From positions 1 to 27,336 of the forward strand of contig JBPCPM010000024.1 of NCBI GenBank assembly GCA_050999155.1: DNA of 27,336 nucleotides, given 5' to 3'. Numbering within the stretch: the first letter of the stretch is position 1; each line of letters starts with the position of its first letter. Source of the stretch: JBPCPM01 sp050999155. GTDB lineage: Bacteria > Actinomycetota > Thermoleophilia > Solirubrobacterales > 70-9. A model generated the notes under the pieces. That model saw only the letters and a list, made by a program, of their open reading frames with translations. It had not been told where the DNA came from and ran no database searches. Positions 6,294 through 13,149 of this stretch are shown piece by piece. The translations under genes and the position numbers were made by a program.

Positions 6294-7307
6294 TCAGCCC
6301 TCGTCGGCCTCGGCGTCGGACCCGGCGTCGGCGGCGAGCGAGATCGTGCCGTCGTCGCCGGCCGAGGCGTTCCACTCCCGCGCCTCGGCGTCGAGCTCGG
6401 AGAGCTCGGTGCCCTTGGTCAGCTCGCGCACGGCGTCCGAGGCCTTGGTCAGGTCCACGCCCCACTGATACCAGGAGAGGTCCCAGGCGACGGTGATGCG
6501 GACCTCTCCCCCCTCGCCGGCCAGGGATCCCACCGACACGTAGGGCGGGCCGAGCGAGCGGGCGATGCCGGCCACGGTACGCACGGGCTCGGACTCGTTG
6601 AAGAGCCGAACGGCCCTCTCGAACCGGCCGCGGGCGGTCGCGGGAACGGCGTGCACGGTGCGCGAGTCTCGTCGTCGTGGGGCAGGCGAATCGGACGCCG
6701 GCTCGGAACGGCGCCGGCGGCCGTTGCCGCCACGACGCCCGCGGTCACCTTCCTCGCCGTCGCGCGGTGTCTCGGCCGGCTCGGGTGCCTCGTCGGGCTC
6801 GGGTGCCTCGTCGGGCTCGGCGTCGTGGCCGTGCGGGATCGGTTCATCGAAGATCGACTCGGGCTCGCCGGACTCGTCGGGGAGCTCACCGTCATCGGTC
6901 ACGTCCCCCGGGAGCTGCTCGAGCGGTTCGTCGGGGGCGGGCTCGGGCGCGCCGGCCTCCTCCCCCTCCCACCGGGGCTCGCGCCAGTCCGGCTCCTCAT
7001 CGTCGGAGGCATGCTCGGTCTCGGTCGGGCGTGATGCCACCGGACCCGATCGATCCGGGGTCGGGCCGCCGCGACGCGTGCGAAACCACCTGCCGCCGCG
7101 CCCCCGGCGCTCGGCGTCCGGAGCGCGGGTAAGCATCTCGTCGGCCTGGGAGGCCGGGACCCAGCGCAGATCCTCGGCTCGAGGCCGGCACAGCGCACAG
7201 ACGATGTTCTTGCTGCCATCGCCGTCGATGTAGGTCTCGGTGACCTCGCCTCGGAGGATCGTCCGCCCGCAGATCTCGCAGGTCTCGTTGCCGCTGTTGC
7301 GCACCAC
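6294..7307 (-). CDS. Zinc-ribbon protein with long acidic linker, function unknown
   Basis: Protein of 337 aa from GTG 7307 (a second GTG follows at 7304). Cys10, Cys13, Cys37 and Cys40 form CxxC-x23-CxxC, a probable zinc ribbon that includes GSKNIVCALCRPRAEDLRW. Residues about 55-210 are Pro/Glu/Asp-rich with short repeats (two copies of PDEAPEP) and then an Arg/Gly-rich patch (GRRGGNGRRRR), so probably disordered. Residues about 215-337 form a second domain (GRFERAVRLFNESEPVRTVAGIARSLG, then VRITVAWDLSWYQWGVDL) without a name I can give. No signal peptide or membrane helix, so cytoplasmic. The nucleic-acid-like basic patch and the downstream RNase HI make an RNA or DNA role conceivable, but this is only context. 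Confidence 0.75.
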   Translation of the reverse strand: MVRNSGNETCEICGRTILRGEVTETYIDGDGSKNIVCALCRPRAEDLRWVPASQADEMLTRAPDAERRGRGGRWFRTRRGGPTPDRSGPVASRPTETEHASDDEEPDWREPRWEGEEAGAPEPAPDEPLEQLPGDVTDDGELPDESGEPESIFDEPIPHGHDAEPDEAPEPDEAPEPAETPRDGEEGDRGRRGGNGRRRRSEPASDSPAPRRRDSRTVHAVPATARGRFERAVRLFNESEPVRTVAGIARSLGPPYVSVGSLAGEGGEVRITVAWDLSWYQWGVDLTKASDAVRELTKGTELSELDAEAREWNASAGDDGTISLAADAGSDAEADEG

Positions 7308-7323
7308 CGGGCAAACCTACCAA

Positions 7324-7337
7324 CGGGCTTCGGCCCG
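7324..7337 (-). terminator. Short UUCG/CGAA-loop hairpin after the sigma/anti-sigma-like gene
   Basis: CGGGC-TTCG-GCCCG (plus-strand reading) is a perfect 5-bp stem with a 4-nt loop, 44 nt past the stop of the gene ending at 7382. On the minus strand it is followed only by a broken T-rich stretch (TTGGTAGGTTT), so termination strength is uncertain. Confidence 0.35.
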
Positions 7338-7381
7338 CCACCGCCCTGCACGCGGGGTTGCGCCGCGCCGAACCGGCCTTG

Positions 7382-8629
7382 TCAGGGGGCCAGGCGGCTC
7401 GTCGCCACGCGGACCACGCTCTCGCCACTGTGACGGGTGTTCAGTGGTTCGGGCTCCAGCGAGAGGTCGACCGACTCGTAGCCGGCGAGGACATCCTGAC
7501 CGACGCGGTACCGATTGGTCCCCACCTCGGCCACTCCGAGCGAGCGGGCACGGCTGAGCGAGTCATAGAGCCACACCTCGAACCTCGAGCCGCTCGGGGC
7601 CGCCGTTCCGGTGACGCGGACCCTGAGGGTCTTGGTCTCCCCCGAGCCCGAGAGCCTGGCGGTGGCGCGGATGGTGGCTCGGTCGTTGAGCGCTTCCATG
7701 CGGACCGATCCCGACGGGGCAGCGGCCGGCGGGGGCGTCTGGGGCGCCGGCGTCGGCTCGGGCGCCGGGGCGTCGTCGGACACCGACCGGGAGAGCGCGA
7801 CCAGCAGCCCCACCCCGACCACGGCGGCGACCACCGCCCCGGTCAGGACACCGAACACCCGCCGGCGACGCTCACGGGGCGTGGCCCAGCGGCGGGCGGG
7901 CGGCGGCCCGCGGTCCGCGGCTGTCTGCGTGCGCCCGCGCGTCTGCTCGGCCGCCCGTCCGGCCGTGGGGCTCGACGTCGCCGCCGCTTTCGCCGTGGTC
8001 TTGGCCTTGCGGCCCTTTGCCTTGGTCGTTTCCGCGCCTTGCGCCGCCGCGGCACCCTTCGCCTTGGATGCCTTCGTCGCCTTCGGCTTCTTCGCGACCT
8101 TGGCCTTCGTCCCAGCCCTCCCGGACGTGGCCGGGTTCTTCGCCTTCGACGAGGTCCGGGACTTCGCGGCGCGCCCGAGCTTGCGCTCCGGAGGCGGCTT
8201 GGAGGCCGGTCCATCGGGAACCGCCTCGGCTGCCGGGTCCGGCGCTCCTGGGTCGGGCGGCGGCTCGCTGTCGGCAGGTGCGATCGGATCCGGCGCCTGA
8301 TCGGGGTCCGGCTCGACATCCACGTCCACCGGGGCGGGCGCCAGACCGCTGGCCGCATCCCACTCACCCTCGCCGAGCTCCTGCAGGCGCAGCGAGAGGT
8401 CGCCCGGCCCGCCCGGTCCGTCGACGCCCCGCCCGCCCTCGAGCTGGGTGGCGAGGGCCGTGAGCGCCCGCTCGCGAAGCTCTGCGCCGGAGAGTCCCGT
8501 GTCGCCGGCGACGACCGACAGGCGCTCGTCGTCGAAGCCGCGACGGTAGGCGAGATCGAGGACCGCGGTCTGCTCTGCGCTCAGTGCGGCGAGGCCGCGC
8601 TGGAGGTTGTCGGCGGAAAGATCTAGCAT
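7382..8629 (-). CDS. Membrane protein with sigma-region-4-like head, Lys/Ala-rich tail and anti-sigma-K-like outer domain
   Basis: Protein of 415 aa from ATG 8629. Residues about 8-62 (LAALSAEQTAVLDLAYRRG ... LRERALTALATQL) look like a degenerate sigma-70 region 4 helix-turn-helix. Residues 95-145 are Pro/Asp-rich. Residues 150-225 are Lys/Ala-rich with repeated KAK/KATK units like the tails of mycobacterial HupB or histone H1. A single membrane helix lies at about 258-280 after RERRRR (positive-inside: N-terminus cytoplasmic). The outer part, 309-415, resembles the RskA/anti-sigma-K C-terminal domain (RFEVWLYDSLSRARSLG, then SVDLSLEPEP and HSGESVVR). No sigma factor gene is adjacent. Possible role: a membrane-tethered DNA-binding sensor, or an anti-sigma-like protein carrying its own sigma-4 piece. 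The arrangement is visible; the role is inference. Its start is 7 nt from that of the divergent DUF4397 gene. Confidence 0.75.
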   Translation of the reverse strand: MLDLSADNLQRGLAALSAEQTAVLDLAYRRGFDDERLSVVAGDTGLSGAELRERALTALATQLEGGRGVDGPGGPGDLSLRLQELGEGEWDAASGLAPAPVDVDVEPDPDQAPDPIAPADSEPPPDPGAPDPAAEAVPDGPASKPPPERKLGRAAKSRTSSKAKNPATSGRAGTKAKVAKKPKATKASKAKGAAAAQGAETTKAKGRKAKTTAKAAATSSPTAGRAAEQTRGRTQTAADRGPPPARRWATPRERRRRVFGVLTGAVVAAVVGVGLLVALSRSVSDDAPAPEPTPAPQTPPPAAAPSGSVRMEALNDRATIRATARLSGSGETKTLRVRVTGTAAPSGSRFEVWLYDSLSRARSLGVAEVGTNRYRVGQDVLAGYESVDLSLEPEPLNTRHSGESVVRVATSRLAP

Positions 8630-8636
8630 TGGAAGA

Positions 8637-9455
8637 ATGATGACTGTCCCAAACGTCTTGACACGCGCCGGCGGAGCCTATGCGATCGCCGCCGCCACTT
8701 TGCTCATCCTCCTTGTCGGCGCGCCCGCCGCCCTGGCGGGAGACGTCCGCTTCCTGCACGCCGTACCGGGAGCCGGCGAAGCCGAACTGGTCGTGGAAGT
8801 CGATGGGTCCGAGACCCCGCTGACGGCCGGGTTCGGCAAGAGCGCCGCCGCATCCACCCGCGACGGCGAGGCGTCGCTGACGTTGCGCGCCGGCGACAAG
8901 ACCCTCGCTGAGACGGGCGCCACCCTCAGCGAGGAGGGTACGACGGTCATCGCCGTCAAGGACGGGGAGAAGATCTCCCTCGAGGTGCTCGACAACGAGG
9001 CCCCGGAATCGGGCCAGGCGCGGATGCGCGTCGTGCACGCCGCCCCGGAGCTCGACGAAACGGACGTCCTGCTGAACCGCCGCGTGGCCGCCGAGAGCGT
9101 CGCCCCGGGTGACGCGACGGACTACGCCTCCTACAAGCCGGGCAACTACGACCTGCAGCTCCGCGAGCCCGGCGGCGAGGGCGAGGCGTTTGCCCAGGCC
9201 ACCCTCGCGGCCAATGCAGGCACCTCGTGGACGGCCGTTGTGGTGGGCAGCAGCGGCGAACAACTCCGTGTCGTCGCCCTCGAGGACGGAACGACCGCTC
9301 CCTCCGAGGCGCCGGACACCGGCCAGGGCGCCCTGGCCTCGGGCTCCAGCGTGCCCCGTGGCACGGCCCTCGCGGCCGGTGCCCTGCTCGGCGCGTTGTG
9401 CGGCCAGCTGTTGTGGATGGCCGCCCGGCGGCGCATCGCCGGCTCGCACCGCTGA
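8637..9455 (+). CDS. Secreted DUF4397 protein with sortase-type C-terminal sorting signal
   Basis: Protein of 272 aa. Start is ATG 8637 or the adjacent ATG 8640; GGAAG at 8631 fits the second slightly better. A signal peptide occupies residues 1-34 (hydrophobic TLLILLVGAP, cut after ALA before GDVRF). The mature part has two DUF4397 modules: RFLHAVPGAGEAELVVEVDG and MRVVHAAPELDETDVLLN start the two similar units. The C-terminus is a sorting signal: APDTG at about 225-229, a spacer, a hydrophobic helix and a basic tail (ARRRIAGSHR). APDTG differs from LPxTG and from the LAxTG of class E sortases. The sortase gene begins 11 nt downstream, so it is the probable anchoring enzyme of this very protein. 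Expected location: cell surface, covalently attached. The function of DUF4397 is unknown. Confidence 0.9.
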   Translation: MMTVPNVLTRAGGAYAIAAATLLILLVGAPAALAGDVRFLHAVPGAGEAELVVEVDGSETPLTAGFGKSAAASTRDGEASLTLRAGDKTLAETGATLSEEGTTVIAVKDGEKISLEVLDNEAPESGQARMRVVHAAPELDETDVLLNRRVAAESVAPGDATDYASYKPGNYDLQLREPGGEGEAFAQATLAANAGTSWTAVVVGSSGEQLRVVALEDGTTAPSEAPDTGQGALASGSSVPRGTALAAGALLGALCGQLLWMAARRRIAGSHR

Positions 9456-9466
9456 GCCGAGCCACC

Positions 9467-10168
9467 GTGGGGCCTGCCCGCCGCCGTCGCCTTCGCGGCC
9501 TGCTCGACGTCCTGCACGTCGTGGCGGTCGCGGGCTTTGCCCTCGTGGGCGCGGTGCTGCTCGGCGGATCCCTGGCCTCGTCGCCGGGCCCGGGCCTCGA
9601 TGCCACCACGCGGGCCGGCGGCCAGGAGGCCGGCGCCGCGGTCCTGGCCGAGGACGCCTCGGCGCCCCATGGCCGCGTGGTCGTGGCCGGAGCGGCCGCC
9701 TCCCCCTTGCCCGGACGGCCGGTTCCCGACCGCTCCCGCCCGGCCGATCCGATGCGGCTGCGGATTGCTGATGTCGACATCAGCTCGCAGATCCGGCCGG
9801 TGTCCTCCGACGAGCGCAAGATCAAGGTGCCCCCTCCGGATCGCGTCGGCTGGCACGAGCGGGGCCCGAGGCCTGGGGAGCCAGGCCGAGCGGTGCTCAT
9901 CGGACACCTCGATTCACGGTCCGGGCCCGCGGTCTTCTCCCGGCTCGCCGCGCTCGAGCCCGGGGCACGGATCACGGTCACGACCGAGGGCGGCGACCGG
10001 GTCCGGTTTGCCGTCACCGGATCCGAGCAGGTTCCCAAGACGCGGTTCCCTGCCACGGACGTCTACGGGCCCACCTCCAAGCGGCGGATCGTGCTGATCA
10101 CCTGCGGCGGCCCGTTCACCGACGGCAGCTACCGCGACAACGTCATCGTGCGCGCCGCCGCCCTCTGA
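9467..10168 (+). CDS. Class E/F sortase (LPxTG-type transpeptidase)
   Basis: Protein of 233 aa from GTG 9467; the frame is open further upstream through the DUF4397 gene, but GTG 9467, 11 nt after that gene's stop, is the best-placed start. Residues 1-10 are basic, then comes one membrane helix (about 13-36), followed by a Pro/Ala-rich stalk and the sortase barrel from about 97. The catalytic triad is visible: His147 (LIGHLDS), Cys213 (LITCGG) and Arg223 (SYRDN). The compact core without the extra elements of housekeeping class A enzymes, and IGHLDSRSGPAVFSRL, suit the actinobacterial class E/F group. It would cut the partner's APDTG signal at the membrane and link the protein to the envelope. 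It converges on whiG, with 13 nt between the stops. Confidence 0.92.
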   Translation: MGPARRRRLRGLLDVLHVVAVAGFALVGAVLLGGSLASSPGPGLDATTRAGGQEAGAAVLAEDASAPHGRVVVAGAAASPLPGRPVPDRSRPADPMRLRIADVDISSQIRPVSSDERKIKVPPPDRVGWHERGPRPGEPGRAVLIGHLDSRSGPAVFSRLAALEPGARITVTTEGGDRVRFAVTGSEQVPKTRFPATDVYGPTSKRRIVLITCGGPFTDGSYRDNVIVRAAAL

Positions 10169-10181
10169 CGGCGCGGCGTGC

Positions 10182-10967
10182 TCAGAACTCGGTGGCGACG
10201 ACCCGCGTCTTGAGCCGCAGGACCGCCTTGGTGTGCAGCTGCGACACGCGTGACTCGGTCACGCCGAGCACCTCGCCGATCTCGCGCAGCGTCAGGCCCT
10301 CGTAGTAGTAGAGGGCGATCACGAGCTTCTCGCGCTCCGGGAGGCCGTCGATGGCGTCTGCCAGGCGGTCCTTGGCCTCGGAGCTGTCCAGCGCGTCCTG
10401 GGGGTCGACGGCGTCGTCGTCCTGAAGGGTGTCCAGCAGCGAGACCTGGTCGCCGGAGGAGTCCGAGACGGTCCACAGCTCGTCGAGGGCCAGGACCGAC
10501 GAGTTGGAGATCTGGATCAGGACGGCCTGGAAGTCCTCCGCCGGCATCTCGAGCTCCTCGGCCATCTCGTCGTCGGTCGGCGCCCGCTGGAGGCGGTGCT
10601 CGAGCTTGACGTGGGCCCTCTCGATCTCGCGGGCTTTGGCCCGGACCGACCGCGGCACCCAGTCCAGCGAGCGGAGCTCGTCGATGATCGAGCCCTTGAT
10701 CCGAGTGATGGCGTAGGTCTCGAACTTGATCTCGCGGGAGAGGTCAAAGCGTTCGATCGCGTTGATCAGCCCGACCAGACCGTAGGAGATGAGGTCGGCC
10801 TCCTCGACGTGCGCGGGCAGCCCGGCGCCCATCCGGCCGGCCACGTACTTGACCAGCGGCGAGTAGGCGAGCACGAGACGCTCGCGCGCTCGCTCGTCCC
10901 CCTCGTTCTTGTACCGCCGCCACAGATCGCGGAGCTCGACGGTCCTGATGTTGGTCTGAACTGCCAC
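10182..10967 (-). CDS. whiG: RNA polymerase sigma factor of the FliA/WhiG family
   Basis: Protein of 261 aa from GTG 10967, normal length for the family. Region 2 is clear (LVLAYSPLVKYVAGRMGAGLP, then DLISYGLVGLINAIERFD and FETYAITRIKGSIIDELRSLDWVPRSVR). Region 3 follows (RAPTDDEMAEELEMPAEDF). Region 4 has the -35-binding helix-turn-helix (LTLREIGEVLGVTESRVSQLHTKAVLRLK). Region 1.1 and the long primary-sigma insert are absent. WhiG directs sporulation genes in Streptomyces and FliA directs flagellar genes elsewhere; no flagellar gene is in this window, and the neighbouring XerC/D gene matches the whiG neighbourhood of other actinobacteria. It is separated from xer by only 14 nt and probably shares its transcript. 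The RBS lies in a GCCC-GAAA-GGGC hairpin. Confidence 0.95.
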   Translation of the reverse strand: MAVQTNIRTVELRDLWRRYKNEGDERARERLVLAYSPLVKYVAGRMGAGLPAHVEEADLISYGLVGLINAIERFDLSREIKFETYAITRIKGSIIDELRSLDWVPRSVRAKAREIERAHVKLEHRLQRAPTDDEMAEELEMPAEDFQAVLIQISNSSVLALDELWTVSDSSGDQVSLLDTLQDDDAVDPQDALDSSEAKDRLADAIDGLPEREKLVIALYYYEGLTLREIGEVLGVTESRVSQLHTKAVLRLKTRVVATEF

Positions 10968-10981
10968 TCGGCCCTTTCGGG

Positions 10982-11926
10982 CTACGCCCTTGGATGGCTT
11001 CGCCGGTACTGGGAGCGCAACCGCTCTGACTCTACGCGAGTGTAGATCTGGGTGGTGGAGACACTCGCATGACCCAGCAGCTCCTGGATCGCGCGCAGGT
11101 CGGCTCCACCCTCGAGCAGGTGGGTGGCGAACGAGTGCCGGAGGGCGTGAGGAGACACCCCTCCCGCCAGCGCAGCGTTGGAGACCCAGCGTTCCAGCCG
11201 ACGCCGGACGTCCGAGGGCGACAGGCGCCGGCCGCGCACCGACAAAAACAGGGCGCGCTCGGCCGGCTCGTCGCTGAGCGCGTGGCGAGCCTGGGCGAGG
11301 TATCGATCAAGGCGCGATTGCGCGGTCTCCCCCATCGGCAGCAGGCGCATCTTGCCGCCCTTGCCGGTCACCCGGACCTCCTCGGAGTCGAAGTCGAGAT
11401 CGTCGACGTCGAGGTTGACGACCTCCTCGCAGCGCAGCCCGCAGCCGTAGGTCAGTTCGAGCATCGCCCGATCACGGACCTCCAGGGGCGTGGTGGCTGG
11501 GATCCGGTCGAGCAGCTCGGCGGCCTCTGCCGGCCGCAGGACCCGCGGCAGGTGGGTTTCACGCTTGGGGCTCGGGACCAGCTCTGCGGGGTTCTGGGCG
11601 ACCGCTCCCTCGGCGAGCAGATAGCCGTACAGGGCTCGGACCGCGGCCAGCTTGCGCGAGATCGTCGACCGGGCCAGGTCCCGCGAGGACAGGTGCGCGG
11701 CGAACCGCCGCAGATCCCGGTAGCGGATGTCGGCCGGCCCGCGGCCGTGGCTTGCCGCCCAGGTGGCGAGCTCGGCGAGGTCGGTGGCGTAGGCGCGGCG
11801 CGTGCGCTCGGCGGCCCGCCGTCGGGCGAGGTCTGCGTCGAATCCGGCCACCGCAGACGTCCAGCGGCCATCCAGCCCGGTGGCGTCTTCGGTTCCATCC
11901 GTGGGTGCCGTTCCGGCTGAAGGCAT
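10982..11926 (-). CDS. xerC: XerC/XerD-type tyrosine recombinase
   Basis: Protein of 314 aa from ATG 11926. The N-terminal SAM-like core-binding domain is at about 20-115 (YATDLAELATWAASHG, then RSTISRKLAAVRALYGYLL). The catalytic domain carries all active residues: Arg165 (GLRCEE), Lys192 (GKGGK), His260 and Arg263 (HALRHS), His286 (LGHAS) and the nucleophile Tyr295 (TQIYTRV). Length and motifs match chromosome-dimer-resolving Xer recombinases rather than phage integrases; contrast the broken integrase at 4976, whose Arg is lost. XerC and XerD cannot be told apart from sequence inspection alone; the place next to whiG is that of the actinobacterial xerC. It acts at a dif site, none of which was recognised in the window. 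The 23 residues at the N-terminus before the domain are non-conserved-looking. Confidence 0.93.
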   Translation of the reverse strand: MPSAGTAPTDGTEDATGLDGRWTSAVAGFDADLARRRAAERTRRAYATDLAELATWAASHGRGPADIRYRDLRRFAAHLSSRDLARSTISRKLAAVRALYGYLLAEGAVAQNPAELVPSPKRETHLPRVLRPAEAAELLDRIPATTPLEVRDRAMLELTYGCGLRCEEVVNLDVDDLDFDSEEVRVTGKGGKMRLLPMGETAQSRLDRYLAQARHALSDEPAERALFLSVRGRRLSPSDVRRRLERWVSNAALAGGVSPHALRHSFATHLLEGGADLRAIQELLGHASVSTTQIYTRVESERLRSQYRRSHPRA

Positions 11927-11962
11927 GATCGTCAGGGTTTCTGCGACACCCCGGCGAACCCT

Positions 11963-11980
11963 GCGGCTGCAAGCAGCCGC
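11963..11980 (-). terminator. Perfect hairpin between the L,D-transpeptidase and xerC
   Basis: GCGGCTG-CAAG-CAGCCGC is a perfect 7-bp stem with a 4-nt loop, 10 nt past the stop of the L,D-transpeptidase gene on the minus strand. No T run follows, so it would be a U-less hairpin of the kind proposed as a terminator in actinobacteria, or merely an mRNA 3' stabiliser. Confidence 0.45.
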
Positions 11981-11990
11981 CCTGTACCGA

Positions 11991-13028
11991 TCAGCTGATG
12001 TAGATCGGCGTCTGGACGGGGACCCGCTCGAAGAGCTCCTTGACCTCGGGAATGGCCATCCGCAGACACCCGTGCGACTGAGCGCTGCCCAGCGAGCCCG
12101 TGGAGGACGTCCCGTGGATGCCCACGCCGTTGTAGATGCCCAGCCAGCGGGCCTTGAGCGGGTTCTCGGGCCCGGGCGGGATCGTCCTTCCCGCGAGCTT
12201 GCCCGCCCACTCAGAGTTGGGCACGTTCCATACAGGGTCGGTCTGCTTGTCGGTGATCGCGTACAGCCCGGCCGGGGTCTCGTGGCCCGCCTTGCCCACG
12301 GAGATCGTGTAGGCCTTCTCGAGCTGGAGGTTGCGGAAGAACCGCAGCTTCGTGCCCGCCCGGTCGACGGTGATGTAGGTCGGGTGCTTGGAGGCGAGGT
12401 CGTCGACGGTCACGTCCGGCTCGACCCGGGTGATCCGCGCCCGGACCCGGCGGGTGCCGGCGAGGGCCTCGAGCTCGGTCTTGATGTCGGCCGCCAGGGC
12501 CTTGCCGTCGATCTTGCGCCCAGGCTGGTGGGCGACCTTGTTGAGGCCGGCGCCGGAAGGCTCGATGCGCGCGTCAACCGGCTTGCGGGAGAGATTGGAC
12601 TCCATCTTCTTGACGAAGCGGTCGACGGCCTTCTCGGAGTACTGGACCCGAGGCGACAGGTCGACGCTGAGCTGGTCGCCCGTGATGCGGCGTTCCAGGC
12701 GGCCATAGAAGCCTCCCTCGTTGCCCGCGTCCAGCGCCTCGTCGACCATGCCGTCGAGGTCGGCGCGGGTGCGAAGCCGCTTGGCGGTGAGCGTGGTGGT
12801 CTTCTCCCCGGCTTCGACCTCCACCGGCCGCGACAACGGCTCGACGAGGTCCCGGCTGATCTTGGCCTCGGCCTCGGCAGGCGCCAGGCCGCTGACGTCC
12901 ACGCCACCGACGCGCACGCCCTCGGCGATCACGTCGCGGTCGGCCGCCCCAAGCGCGTAGGCGCCGAAGGCTCCGGCCACGAGCAGGAGCACGAAGCTGA
13001 TGATGAGAAATTGCGCTGTGCGTCCCAC
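11991..13028 (-). CDS. L,D-transpeptidase (YkuD) with membrane anchor and PG-binding-like domain
   Basis: Protein of 345 aa from GTG 13028, chosen because it places the membrane helix (about 6-27) right after the start; an ATG at 13115 would add 29 residues. Residues about 35-215 form an outer region of the YoaR-type putative peptidoglycan-binding sort (VRVGGVDVSGLAPAEAEAKI at its start). The YkuD catalytic domain occupies about 218-345: YITVDRAGTKLRFF, then GIHGTSS with His305, and SHGCLRM with Ser318, His319, nucleophile Cys321 and Arg323. The protein ends right after PIYIS. The enzyme makes 3-3 (meso-DAP) cross-links in peptidoglycan outside the membrane and gives tolerance to beta-lactams of the penicillin class. 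It lies in a run of envelope genes (acyltransferase, SDR) on the same strand. Confidence 0.92.
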   Translation of the reverse strand: MGRTAQFLIISFVLLLVAGAFGAYALGAADRDVIAEGVRVGGVDVSGLAPAEAEAKISRDLVEPLSRPVEVEAGEKTTTLTAKRLRTRADLDGMVDEALDAGNEGGFYGRLERRITGDQLSVDLSPRVQYSEKAVDRFVKKMESNLSRKPVDARIEPSGAGLNKVAHQPGRKIDGKALAADIKTELEALAGTRRVRARITRVEPDVTVDDLASKHPTYITVDRAGTKLRFFRNLQLEKAYTISVGKAGHETPAGLYAITDKQTDPVWNVPNSEWAGKLAGRTIPPGPENPLKARWLGIYNGVGIHGTSSTGSLGSAQSHGCLRMAIPEVKELFERVPVQTPIYIS

Positions 13029-13149
13029 GTCCGTGTCGTCCTGCCCTGGGAGTCGAGGTGGTTCGGAGGCGATCCCAACCCTACGGGGCCCAGACGGACT
13101 CCTGTGCGGTTGCAATCACACTTGCGGCCCAGAAAAGGGTAGCGACGGT

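Noticed and set aside
7358..8626. 422-codon plus-strand frame opposite the sigma/anti-sigma-like gene
   Set aside because: Arg/Gly-rich shadow without motifs; the minus-strand frame has recognisable domains and a membrane helix.
11802..13142. 446-codon plus-strand frame opposite xerC and the L,D-transpeptidase
   Set aside because: Covers two genes with full catalytic residues on the other strand and shows no domain of its own.
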